NCBI GenBank assembly: GCA_030765485.1
Contig: JAVCCR010000010.1
Location: 1-51,394 of the forward strand
Reading direction: 5' to 3'
DNA length: 51,394 nt
DNA from: Candidatus Gygaella obscura
Lineage (GTDB): Bacteria; Omnitrophota; Gorgyraeia; Gygaellales; Gygaellaceae
The notes beneath the pieces are model-generated. The model ran no database searches. It was not told where the DNA came from and saw nothing but the letters and a program-made list of their open reading frames with translations. Each line of letters starts with the position of its first letter. The first letter of the stretch is position 1. Shown in pieces: positions 7,649 through 14,596 of the stretch. The translations under genes were made by a program, and so were the position numbers.

Positions 7649-7678
7649 GTTAGATTTTGTTTTTTCTTGCGTCTATTG
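7647..7678 (+). promoter_or_regulatory. Second copy of the ECF-like promoter, before secreted-peptide genes
   Basis: TTGTTAGATTTTG, ten bases, CGTCTATTG. The first 13 and last 9 bases are identical to 3121-3133 and 3144-3152, with the same spacing. The CGTC is 31 bp from the next ATG, against 28 bp in the first copy. Conservation of the two boxes but only 5 of 10 spacer bases is what a shared sigma-factor target would show. Confidence 0.65.
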
Positions 7679-7700
7679 TTAGTGAAAGGAGGTGAGAAAC

Positions 7701-7880
7701 ATGGGAAAGGTGATAATAACAATTTTGGTAGGTTTAACGATTGGAATTAATAGCGTTTATGCTATGGTAGATGAGAGTAGCCGTAATTTAGTTATTAAAG
7801 GAAAAGAAAATAGGAATTATATACAACAGTCAGTTATAGTTGATGATTTTGGATCTTTAACAAACCTACGGAAGTTCTAA
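7701..7880 (+). CDS. Small secreted protein of unknown function
   Basis: 59 residues. The ATG at 7701 is chosen over an in-frame GTG at 7692 because AAAGGAGG (7685-7692) lies 8 nt upstream. Residues 1-21 form a signal peptide ending in SVYA; the mature part is about 38 polar residues. It is the first gene after the second ECF-like promoter and is followed 15 bp later by another secreted-protein gene. No family is recognised. Confidence 0.6.
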   Translation: MGKVIITILVGLTIGINSVYAMVDESSRNLVIKGKENRNYIQQSVIVDDFGSLTNLRKF

Positions 7881-7895
7881 AAAAGGAGACATATC

Positions 7896-8087
7896 ATGAA
7901 AAAATTAATTATTCTCGCATTAGCAATAGTAGTAAGTTTAAATCTGGCTAGTAGTGTTTTTGCAGCAACAAAATGGATAAGTGGTTATTCTACAAGAAGT
8001 GGACAGTACAGAAGCGGACATTTTAGAGATACTTCCAATGACGGCTATTTATATAATAATGCAAATTATTTAGGGTTAAATGATTAG
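7896..8087 (+). CDS. Small secreted protein, GY-R-G-Y-H-R motif
   Basis: 63 residues with a signal peptide (1-23, ending VFA) and a mature part with ISGYSTRSGQYRSGHFR and DGYLYNNANY. It shares the pattern GYxxxxGxYxxxHxR...DGxxxNN with the next gene, so the two are likely diverged paralogues. AAAAGGAG precedes the ATG. The function is unknown; the motif occurs in many short exported bacterial proteins. Confidence 0.65.
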   Translation: MKKLIILALAIVVSLNLASSVFAATKWISGYSTRSGQYRSGHFRDTSNDGYLYNNANYLGLND

Positions 8088-8109
8088 TAAAATGAAAAGG
8101 AGATATCAA

Positions 8110-8325
8110 ATGAAGGCTACTTTAATATTAGGTTTAGTTTTGATAATGTTTGTAAGTTTTATTAGCATTGCAAAAGCAGATGTGTACGTGAGAGGTTATC
8201 ATCGAAATAACGGAACATACGTAGCTCCTCATTACAGGTCAAATCCAGATGGCGTTCGTTCGAATAATTGGGGATGTTGTGGTAATGTAAATCCTTATAA
8301 TGGTAAGGTTGGCACAGGATGGTAG
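8110..8325 (+). CDS. Small secreted protein, GYHR-NGTYVAPHYRSNPDG motif
   Basis: 71 residues. The ATG at 8110 is favoured over one at 8080 because AAAAGGAGA lies just upstream of it. The signal peptide runs to about residue 24 (IAKA). The mature peptide carries VRGYHRNNGTYVAPHYRS, NPDG, a CC pair and NVNPYNGKVGT. This motif recurs in short exported proteins of many phyla, function undefined. It is the last of three small exported proteins behind the ECF-like promoter. Confidence 0.7.
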   Translation: MKATLILGLVLIMFVSFISIAKADVYVRGYHRNNGTYVAPHYRSNPDGVRSNNWGCCGNVNPYNGKVGTGW

Positions 8326-8405
8326 TTTTTAATGATAGAGGGAGCAGGCTTTTTTTCTTGCTTCCTAGTGTTGATGTATTTAATCATATTTGAATAAAGA
8401 GGTAT

Positions 8406-8595
8406 ATAATAAAAAGAACAATTATTCCCGTAGTCGTAGCCGTTATTATTGGTTTTTTTTGTGTGGGTAGCTAACATAGTCTCAGGAACAGCTATAACAA
8501 TAAAGAATGAAGGGAATGTGAAAGTGAAGGGCTTTGCTAAGCAGGAGATTAAATCAGATCAAGGTATTTGTAAACACAGTAGATTAAATGAATAA
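8406..8595 (+). pseudogene. Frameshifted SIMPL-domain (DUF541) protein remnant
   Basis: One frame gives a membrane/signal segment (KRTIIPVVVAVIIGFFCVGS-stop). A second frame then continues with SGTAITIKNEGNVKVKGFAKQEIKSDQG and ends at 8595. The VKGxAxxEIKSD pattern is the start of SIMPL domains. The rest of the about 220-residue family is missing and no ATG is in place. The end overlaps the start of the next gene. Confidence 0.5.
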
Positions 8596-9526
8596 AAAAT
8601 ATTTAATAGTTGCATTTATCCTTATGTTGAATACTCAGATTGCTTTTGGAGGAAGTCCGAGTACTCTGACCAAGATAGAAAAAACCTGCGGTGAATATTT
8701 CATTAAAATATGCGAATATGACGAAGAAGGTATTCCATTGGTTTTGGATAGACTTGAAATTTATAAAAATAATGAGTTAATATATAAAGATGAGAACAAG
8801 CAGTTCAGAATCGGATTGATGTATGACGAAATGCCGGAAGGTGCGCTTATTAACGGTTGCCAGGATATCACTGGCGATGGGCAGCTGAACTTAGTAATAG
8901 CTAATTATAGTGGAGGTGCTCATTGTTGTTTTGGTTTTATGATTTTTCAACTAGGAGAAAACTTTAAGCTTTTAGATACAGTTAATGCAGGAGATTCTGA
9001 TTTAGCCAGATTTGAAGATTTAGATGGTGACGGCAAGCTAGAATTTATCGGTAATGATTGGACCTTTGCTTATTGGAATGAAACTTTTTTTGGGTCACCA
9101 GAACCGAGAATTGTCCTTAAATATCGAGGCGGAAAGTATCTTTTGGCATTAGATTTAATGAAGAAGCCTTTACCGAGTCCGAGAGAAGAAGAGAAAATCT
9201 TTAAGAATATTCAATCTGATATAAGAAAGATTGAGCAAAGTAGTAAAATGCAGATTAAGAAAGACCTGCCGTTTGGAGAGCCGGATGTGGGGAAAGATAC
9301 TGGATACTTTGCTTGGGTAAAAGGAGATGTTATATTACCAGGTTCTGTATGGGGGTATATGTTGGATTTGATTTATACAGGTCATCCCAGTGAGGCTTGG
9401 CGATTTCTAGATAAGGTGTGGCCAGAGGGCAAAAGCGGCAAAGAAAAGTTTATAGCCGATTTTAAAGAGCAGCTTTCCCTAAGTCCTTATTGGGATTCTA
9501 TAAAGATTAATATAGAGAAAGAATGA
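8588..9526 (+). CDS. Exported VCBS/FG-GAP-like calcium-loop protein
   Basis: 312 residues with a signal peptide (1-21, ending AFG). Two DxxxDGxxxL/F loops (DITGDGQLNLVI and DLDGDGKLEFIG) and the motif SGGAHCCFGF are typical of FG-GAP-like beta-propeller proteins, so extracytoplasmic calcium binding is likely. The C-terminal 120 residues (from SPREEEK) are helical and charged, with no family recognised. The role is unknown. Confidence 0.7.
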   Translation: MNKKYLIVAFILMLNTQIAFGGSPSTLTKIEKTCGEYFIKICEYDEEGIPLVLDRLEIYKNNELIYKDENKQFRIGLMYDEMPEGALINGCQDITGDGQLNLVIANYSGGAHCCFGFMIFQLGENFKLLDTVNAGDSDLARFEDLDGDGKLEFIGNDWTFAYWNETFFGSPEPRIVLKYRGGKYLLALDLMKKPLPSPREEEKIFKNIQSDIRKIEQSSKMQIKKDLPFGEPDVGKDTGYFAWVKGDVILPGSVWGYMLDLIYTGHPSEAWRFLDKVWPEGKSGKEKFIADFKEQLSLSPYWDSIKINIEKE

Positions 9527-9766
9527 ATAAAAAACAATTAATAGTTATCTATATTCGGATAACACTCGGATAACAAAACACGCACAAACACCGTATAAAA
9601 CCGTATAACAACAAACAAATCAATCCGCTGTAACCATAAACAAGATAAAGCATTAGATAATATCAGCAAAAACCATATAAATCTCCAGGACAACTCATAG
9701 GGGAAGAGGATATTGGCAATGTTCTTTATTCCAACCAAATTCCACTCATAACAAAGATTATTCTAA
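9527..9766. other. Intergenic stretch with a decayed gene start
   Basis: An ATG at 9523 begins MNKKQLIVIYIRITLG and stops at 9573. Its first 8 codons closely match the start of the gene at 8588 (MNKKYLIV), so a second copy may once have stood here. Phased short repeats lie at 9555-9608. A 66-codon frame on the - strand (9538-9738) has no family or ribosome site and is not accepted as a gene. Confidence 0.35.
9555..9608 (+). repeat. Two pairs of helically phased short repeats
   Basis: TCGGATAACA occurs at 9555-9564 and 9566-9575 (period 11). ACCGTATAA occurs at 9590-9598 and 9600-9608 (period 10). Such phasing suggests protein-binding arrays; nothing else identifies them. Confidence 0.4.
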
Positions 9767-9794
9767 TTGACAATAGAATTAAGTATCGTATAAT
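9767..9794 (+). promoter_or_regulatory. Consensus sigma-70 promoter upstream of the DUF134 gene
   Basis: Perfect TTGACA (9767-9772) and TATAAT (9789-9794) separated by 16 bp. Transcription would start near 9802, leaving a leader of about 75 nt before the DUF134 ATG. Confidence 0.8.
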
Positions 9795-9808
9795 GAGTAT
9801 GTACTCAT
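9793..9808. promoter_or_regulatory. Palindromic operator over the -10/start region
   Basis: ATGAGTA (9793-9799), TG, TACTCAT (9802-9808): a perfect 7+7 inverted repeat overlapping the -10 box and the start point. A dimeric repressor here would block initiation. Autoregulation by the DUF134 protein is possible but not shown. Confidence 0.65.
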
Positions 9809-9842
9809 AATAAATAGGGCGTTAAATGGAGGTAAAAATAAA

Positions 9843-9875
9843 GTGTATTTTAATGATTTAAGTAAAAATAAGTAA
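9843..9875 (+). CDS. Possible 10-codon leader peptide
   Basis: GGAGG at 9828-9832 is too far from the DUF134 ATG (9877), but it is well placed for a GTG at 9843. This opens a 10-residue frame (MYFNDLSKNK) ending at 9875, one base before the downstream ATG. The DUF134 gene lacks its own ribosome site, so translational coupling through this frame would explain its expression. Conservation would be needed to be sure. Confidence 0.35.
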   Translation: MYFNDLSKNK

Positions 9876-9876
9876 A

Positions 9877-10179
9877 ATGAAACCTCGAGGAAGACCCAAA
9901 AAAACAAGGAAAATCCAGTATCAACCAAGGATTAGTCAGTTTAGTCCAAGGGGTAAACCTGGTAGACCTGATGAAGTAGTGCTTACTGAAGATGCTTTTG
10001 AGGCAGTCAGGCTATGTGATCATTTAGAGCTAGACCAAACTCAGGCAGCTAAAACCATGGGCATATCTCAGCAGACCTTAAGCCGGGTATTAAAAAAGGC
10101 ACGCAAAGTAATAGCAGATGCCATAGCTAATGGTAAGATAATAAAGATCCAAGCAAGTCCTGAAGTAAAAGGAAAGTAA
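9877..10179 (+). CDS. DUF134-family DNA-binding regulator
   Basis: 100 residues. A basic RGRPKKTRKI start and a conserved middle (VVLTEDAFEAVRLCDHLELDQTQAAKTMGISQQTLSRVLKKARKVIADAI) match PF02001, whose sigma-70-region-4-like HTH spans about residues 50-85. The function is not well established; members often sit near metal or redox genes. It stands alone, convergent with dinB, behind a consensus promoter and a palindrome. Confidence 0.8.
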   Translation: MKPRGRPKKTRKIQYQPRISQFSPRGKPGRPDEVVLTEDAFEAVRLCDHLELDQTQAAKTMGISQQTLSRVLKKARKVIADAIANGKIIKIQASPEVKGK

Positions 10180-10493
10180 TGTTTACTGCAGTTATTCTTT
10201 AATAAGATCCTGCCCAAACAATAAATAAAAGAACAGATAGTAAGATAGCTTATAAACAAAAAAGGCTTTAAAAGCTTAAAAGGGCCTGTATGTGTAACTT
10301 CCTATAATGTACCTTATGTTAACTTAGGCCTATAGTGAAAACCCAGGCTAACTAAGGGTATTTAATGAGGTTATATTAGTGTTAATATCGCCTGTGGATA
10401 ATCCCAGTCAAACTTACTTGGGCTTACTTATTCTTTTATTTGTCTTATTTGCCCTTATTCTAACTTACCTTATAAACCATTATACCTGAAACC
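10180..10493. other. 314-bp convergent intergenic region
   Basis: It lies between the 3' ends of the DUF134 gene and dinB. It is AT-rich with loose repeats (AAGGCTTTAAAAGCTT-type near 10264, CTTACTTGGGCTTACTTATT near 10415), but no convincing terminator hairpin, RNA or reading frame is seen. Confidence 0.4.
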
Positions 10494-11657
10494 TTATATA
10501 TTCTTACCGGGATTATAAATCTTTATTAATTGGGCAGGGATAAGAGTCCAATCACCATATTTTTGGTTGATTTTATCCATAATATTGCTTATGTCCTCTC
10601 TTCTTTGGATCTCTTTTAAGAGGTTTTTTTGAGGGGCTTGAAACTGGCTGGTTGATACCCCAAGAGCCCTTAAAAAGGGTCTATTTGGGGCTATCTTTCG
10701 CCAAATTTGGCATGTTTTCTCATAGATATCCTGGCCGTTATTGGTAGGTAATTGGAAGGTTTTTTGGCGGGTAATTCCTTTAAAATCCTTATCCTTAGAA
10801 TACCAAAAGCTGATCGTCTTAGCTGTGAGGTTATGTTTGCGTAGTCTTACAGAAACCATTTCAGAAAGCAGCCTGATCCAGTTAAGGATTAAGTCTTGGT
10901 TGTTGGTTGAGCGATTTAAGGTGTATGAATGGCCTATGGATTTGGCTGGGTTAACCTGGGGGTTTAGACTGAAAGAATCTTGCCCATGAAGTTCTAAAAA
11001 AAGATTAAAACCAACCTTACCAAAGTGGCTATTTAGAAAGCTTTGGTTTTGATTGTACAAGTCCAAACAGGTATAAAACCCTAAATTGTTAAGCCGTTCT
11101 AATGTGACTTTACCAATCCCAGACAGCTTACCCACATCAGTATTTTTTAGGGTTTTTTCCATAGTTTTTTTATCTAAAATACACACACCATCAGGTTTGT
11201 TTAGTTTAGATGCTAGCTTAGCTAATAGGCAGTTTTTGGCAACACCAATTGAGCAAGTGATGTTAAATTCTTTAACTATCCAGCGCTTTATGTTATTGCA
11301 GATTTTTACATATTCTTCAGGATGGGTATCGCGTAAATCCAGCTGAAATTCATCAATGGAGACATACTGTGGGTTAGGGTCAAACTTAAATAGCATTTCA
11401 AATATGACCTCAGATGTATATACATATTTAGCGGAGTCTGCCGGTACAAATTCTGCCTGCGGACAGATTAGAAAAGCTTCTTTAGTAGGCATTCCGGAGT
11501 CAATACCTAAGCGTTTGGCTTCATAGCTAGCAGCACAAACTACAGTATAATTTTTATTGCCGCGTGAACCGACAATCAAAGGTAAACCTTTAAGAGTAGG
11601 ATTTACAGCCTGTTCTATTGAGGCGAAAAAAGCATCCATATCAATATGTATGATCAT
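10494..11657 (-). CDS. dinB: DNA polymerase IV (Y-family)
   Basis: 387 residues, full length. Catalytic carboxylates are visible in IDMDAFFASIEQ (D6, D8) and YVSIDE (D102, E103). The (HhH)2 thumb (GKLSGIGKVTLERLNNLG) and the little-finger domain follow. It performs error-prone lesion bypass at stalled forks. It is the last gene of the lexA-DUF6504-VOC-dinB series, after a 73-bp gap that carries its own candidate LexA box (11668-11682) and a TATAGA -10. SIDEFQLDL replaces the commoner SIDEAFLD. Confidence 0.95.
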   Translation of the reverse strand: MIIHIDMDAFFASIEQAVNPTLKGLPLIVGSRGNKNYTVVCAASYEAKRLGIDSGMPTKEAFLICPQAEFVPADSAKYVYTSEVIFEMLFKFDPNPQYVSIDEFQLDLRDTHPEEYVKICNNIKRWIVKEFNITCSIGVAKNCLLAKLASKLNKPDGVCILDKKTMEKTLKNTDVGKLSGIGKVTLERLNNLGFYTCLDLYNQNQSFLNSHFGKVGFNLFLELHGQDSFSLNPQVNPAKSIGHSYTLNRSTNNQDLILNWIRLLSEMVSVRLRKHNLTAKTISFWYSKDKDFKGITRQKTFQLPTNNGQDIYEKTCQIWRKIAPNRPFLRALGVSTSQFQAPQKNLLKEIQRREDISNIMDKINQKYGDWTLIPAQLIKIYNPGKNI

Positions 11658-11667
11658 AAGCTCTATA

Positions 11668-11682
11668 CGTACATTTGTGTGG
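11668..11682 (-). promoter_or_regulatory. Candidate LexA box upstream of dinB
   Basis: ACATTTGTGTGG (11671-11682, + strand) matches ACATTTGAGTGG in the lexA promoter at 11 of 12 bases. In both cases it lies 3-4 bp behind a TATAG -10 (11662-11667 here). No good -35 is visible. Confidence 0.5.
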
Positions 11683-11730
11683 TAGGGAGAGTAGAAAAGA
11701 GAGACCTCTTCTTTTTTTAGGTCCCTCCTG

Positions 11731-12126
11731 TTACTGCTTCAGAGATTGTTTTATCTCATATAGGTTATTATCTTTATCTCTGATAAAGGTTATAATGCGA
11801 TCTTCTTTATTGGTTTGGATTATTTTTAGGTTAAAGGCGCGGGCAGTTTCTAAAAAAACCTCTAGGTTATCAACCGTAAAGCATAGATGCGTAAAATCCT
11901 GCCTATGGTGTTTCATCTTGCTATTAATAAATACCTCTATAAAAACATTCGTAGTTTTATCTTCAAATAGCATGATTTCATCTGGGGGTTTTAGTTCAAA
12001 GATGTCACTAGATAGTTTGTCAGTTATGTTAAAGCTTGATACCTCAGCTAAGCCTAATAATTCCCTAAAGATCATCCGGGCATTGTCAACGCTGGAGGTT
12101 TCTACAGCTGCATGAATAAAACTCAT
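11731..12126 (-). CDS. VOC (glyoxalase/dioxygenase fold) family protein
   Basis: 131 residues covering one vicinal-oxygen-chelate module with two beta-alpha-beta-beta-beta units (FIHAAVETSSVDNARMIFRELLGL, then FTHLCFTVDNLEVFLETA and FIRDKDNNLYEI). Putative metal ligands are H5, the His of THLCF and the Glu of YEI. The substrate is unknown. Its ATG overlaps the stop of the DUF6504 gene, placing it within the SOS-type operon; a damage-related role is contextual only. Confidence 0.75.
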   Translation of the reverse strand: MSFIHAAVETSSVDNARMIFRELLGLAEVSSFNITDKLSSDIFELKPPDEIMLFEDKTTNVFIEVFINSKMKHHRQDFTHLCFTVDNLEVFLETARAFNLKIIQTNKEDRIITFIRDKDNNLYEIKQSLKQ

Positions 12127-12404
12127 GAAATAATCCTTTCTAAATACCAGTTAAAGGTATTAGGGTTAAATGATATCTGGTAGTTGTCAATCCCAGCATT
12201 AACTGAGAACAGGTTTATTTTATCACTGCCTTTGGCTTCTTGCCAATAATAATTAATTCTTTTTATCTTTATAAGCCTGTCTTTCCAGATAAAGTATCTG
12301 GGTTTAATTTTACCATTGGTAAATATGGCTGAGACTGATATTTTTTCATTAAAGGATGAACCTTCACTAGGTAATTGCCTATCCCAACGTGCCTCTTTAA
12401 ACAT
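12123..12404 (-). CDS. DUF6504-like protein of the SOS operon
   Basis: 93 residues. The central pattern RYFIWKDRLIKIKRINYYWQEA and the closing FNWYLERII resemble DUF6504, a small protein often encoded with lexA and Y-family polymerases. It starts 2 bp after lexA ends and overlaps the VOC gene by 4 bp. The function is unknown; assignment rests on pattern and context. Confidence 0.65.
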   Translation of the reverse strand: MFKEARWDRQLPSEGSSFNEKISVSAIFTNGKIKPRYFIWKDRLIKIKRINYYWQEAKGSDKINLFSVNAGIDNYQISFNPNTFNWYLERIIS

Positions 12405-12406
12405 AA

Positions 12407-12997
12407 TTAGTACTTTCTGATTATAGCAATGACTTTGCCGGAGATGGTAGTATCTTTGGTAAATTCTATTGGTTTATAACGATTATTAGCAGGCTGTAAG
12501 TAAAACTTGTTATTTTTCTTAACTAATCTTTTAATAGTTGCATCATTATCTATTAAAGCAACGACAATATCATTATTATTAGCTGTTACTTGTTTTTTTA
12601 CTAAAGCTAAGTCATCTTCGTGTATGCCAGCATCAATCATGCTATCACCTTTAACCCGTAACATAAAAATACCTTCATCTCTTATAATATTATCAAGACT
12701 AAAATAATCTTCTAGGTATTCAGTAGCTAAGTTAGGCGTACCCGCTGGGATCTTACCTAAAATAGGCACTCCAATAAAGGGTTTTCTAAGTAACTCTATA
12801 GAACGAGCCTTTTTGGCGTGTATTTTAATAAAACCTTTTTCTTTTAGGCTGTTTAAGTAATCTCTTACAGTACCGGTTGATGAAAAACCCATAGCTTGGG
12901 CTATTTCACGAATGGTTGGAGGAAGGTTCTTCCCTACTCTCTCTTGGATAAATTTTAATACTTTAGCTTGTTTTTGAGTTAGGTTACTGTGTGGCAT
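12407..12997 (-). CDS. lexA: LexA SOS repressor/autopeptidase
   Basis: 196 residues. An N-terminal winged HTH (residues 5-68, PPTIREIAQAMGFSSTGTVRDYL) is followed by the A85-G86 self-cleavage site and the S24 peptidase domain with S119 (GDSM) and K156 (ATIKR). It represses DNA-damage genes until RecA triggers self-cleavage. The start ATG lies 6 bp behind the -10 box, so the mRNA should be leaderless. A candidate operator fills the promoter spacer, implying autoregulation of the whole operon through dinB. Confidence 0.95.
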   Translation of the reverse strand: MPHSNLTQKQAKVLKFIQERVGKNLPPTIREIAQAMGFSSTGTVRDYLNSLKEKGFIKIHAKKARSIELLRKPFIGVPILGKIPAGTPNLATEYLEDYFSLDNIIRDEGIFMLRVKGDSMIDAGIHEDDLALVKKQVTANNNDIVVALIDNDATIKRLVKKNNKFYLQPANNRYKPIEFTKDTTISGKVIAIIRKY

Positions 12998-13003
12998 ATA
13001 CTA

Positions 13004-13033
13004 ACTATACCACACATTTGAGTGGATTGTCAA
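13004..13033 (-). promoter_or_regulatory. lexA promoter with embedded candidate LexA box
   Basis: On the - strand, TTGACA (13033-13028) and TATAGT (13009-13004) are separated by 18 bp. The spacer holds CCACTCAAATGTGTGG (13010-13025), a pseudo-palindrome of form CCAC-n-CA-nn-TG-n-GTGG, whose core recurs before dinB. A larger inverted repeat (12988-13016, 10 of 11 arm bases) overlaps the -10 and the start codon and is an alternative operator. Confidence 0.7.
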
Positions 13034-13101
13034 GAGTTGCTTAGATATTAATAAATTTTTAACTAAAAATGTTTGAGTTCAGAACGGGTCCCCGGACTAG
13101 T

Positions 13102-13841
13102 CTAAGCATGCATGCTTTTTGAATGCCTGGTTTTGATTAATTTCTTCGCGACCTTTGAGATGACCTCATCAACTCTTATTTTTTTCATAGACAAACACGG
13201 CGTTTGGTAAAGAGAAGGCGGACATCTTAACTTATCAACGCCCCAGCACTCATCATTAATATTTAGTTTCGCTTGTATAATATTCTCGCGATGAAAATAT
13301 GGATACACATAGTCTTTGGGAGTAGGGCCATAAAGACCGATGGTCTCAACGTTCAAACAGCTAGCTATGTGCAAAAGGTTTGAATCTGGCCCGATAAAAA
13401 ATTGGCACCGTGAAATCAAGGAAATCGCCTGCTTTAATGTAGTTTGATTAATCAGTGAAATAATCGTCGGTGAAATACTATTTACTAATCGCTTGTTATC
13501 ATACTTCCCAAGGGCAATAGTTTTAATATTATATTCTTTTCTGAGACGAGATGCAAAAACAATGATCAAGTCAAACCTTTCACGATTCAATTTAAAACTA
13601 AATTTAAGTTTATCGAGAAAGTGACGGTGCTTCTCGCGTTCTAAAACTATAATCTCATCAACGCCGGGATAAACTTTTGAAGTTTTTTTGCTTTTGAAGA
13701 AACAAAAAAGGTAATATGGGCTTGAGGAAAATGCCTCTTTAAGGGTTGAATAAGAGCCAAGTCATAACAAACATCACCTATGTTGGAATGTCCTCTTATC
13801 AGAATTTTAATATTCCGATTTCTATTTAGTGTTATATTCAT
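13102..13841 (-). pseudogene. Degenerate GT9 (heptosyltransferase-type) glycosyltransferase
   Basis: The N-terminus (IKILIRGHSNIGDVCYDLALIQPLK) and C-terminus (FFIGPDSNLLHIASCLNVE, then IGLYGPT) are clear GT9 motifs. The first frame stops at 13647 because of a shift in an A7 run (13683-13689, read on the - strand); one added A restores the frame. About 100 residues between the two Rossmann domains are also missing, since the C-terminal-domain segment RLRKEYNIKTIALG follows the N-terminal domain directly. Total coding is about 246 codons against roughly 330-350 in the family, so this is decay and not just a sequencing error. Confidence 0.75.
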
Positions 13842-14490
13842 TTTTTAAAACAGTTGGCTTGATAGAAACGTCATCTAGAAAAGACAGCAAGGCATTTAAA
13901 AACCCGGCAAAAAACATGGAAACGCCTATAAGTTTTAAGCTTTCTTCTGCAACTTCAAGAAAAATATTAATTCTCTCCAGAAAATGAAATGTCACAGTTA
14001 ACGCCAGAAAAAAACCTCCCAGGTACAAAAAAACAAGTAGCACTCTATGTTCAGCAATACTTTTGAAAAAATAAATACAGACACATATAGCCACTAACCC
14101 GAAGAATGCGATGAGAGTTGCATCTAAATTCAAATGCGAAATATCCTTACCCGTAAGCAGATAACCCACAAATTCATCCATGCCTTCATGGGCCATAAAA
14201 TACTCATCCAAGCACAGATAAAAAAACCCAATAGATGTAATCAACCAAAATAACCCTTTTTTGAAATAAGTGTGAGATTTTCTCTTTAATAAATATAAAA
14301 TCAAACAAGCAAGAGACGTGGCTCCAAGCATTAATGCTGATAAAAAAGTCACGGCTTCCTTTTCGTTAAATCTCAACATCGGGTTATTGCGGTCAATTCC
14401 TTCTTTAATGCAAATGGATAGGACAAGCCCGTTAAAAATGGCTAAACATAGCAGGGTGATACATATTCTTTTCTTGTTAATAGCAGACAT
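13822..14490 (-). CDS. Six-helix membrane protein of unknown function
   Basis: 222 residues with about six hydrophobic helices. Acidic/histidine motifs DEYFMAHEGMDEF and EESLKLIG face between helices and could bind metal or protons; no family is recognised. AGGAG lies 12 nt before the ATG. The stop overlaps the start of the GT9 pseudogene by 20 bp, so the two once formed an operon, perhaps for envelope glycans. Confidence 0.55.
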   Translation of the reverse strand: MSAINKKRICITLLCLAIFNGLVLSICIKEGIDRNNPMLRFNEKEAVTFLSALMLGATSLACLILYLLKRKSHTYFKKGLFWLITSIGFFYLCLDEYFMAHEGMDEFVGYLLTGKDISHLNLDATLIAFFGLVAICVCIYFFKSIAEHRVLLVFLYLGGFFLALTVTFHFLERINIFLEVAEESLKLIGVSMFFAGFLNALLSFLDDVSIKPTVLKNEYNTK

Positions 14491-14596
14491 GATATTATTG
14501 GTCTCCTATATGACGCGTTTCGCAACTGGCTGTATTGTACAGAAGAATCCAAAATATTATATAACCAACTTCAAACAGTCAATATCTAATGCAATT

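Noticed and set aside
8331..8375. Hairpin AGGGAGCA/TGCTTCCT after the third secreted-peptide gene
   Set aside because: Eight base pairs form but no T tract follows, so I do not call a terminator.
9538..9738. 66-codon hydrophobic frame on the - strand
   Set aside because: No ribosome site, no family, and it runs over the phased repeats; composition looks like chance in AT-rich DNA.
12988..13016. 29-bp inverted repeat over the lexA start codon as the main LexA site
   Set aside because: The arms match at 10 of 11 bases, but the repeat is not seen before dinB, whereas ACATTTGwGTGG is; kept only as an alternative.
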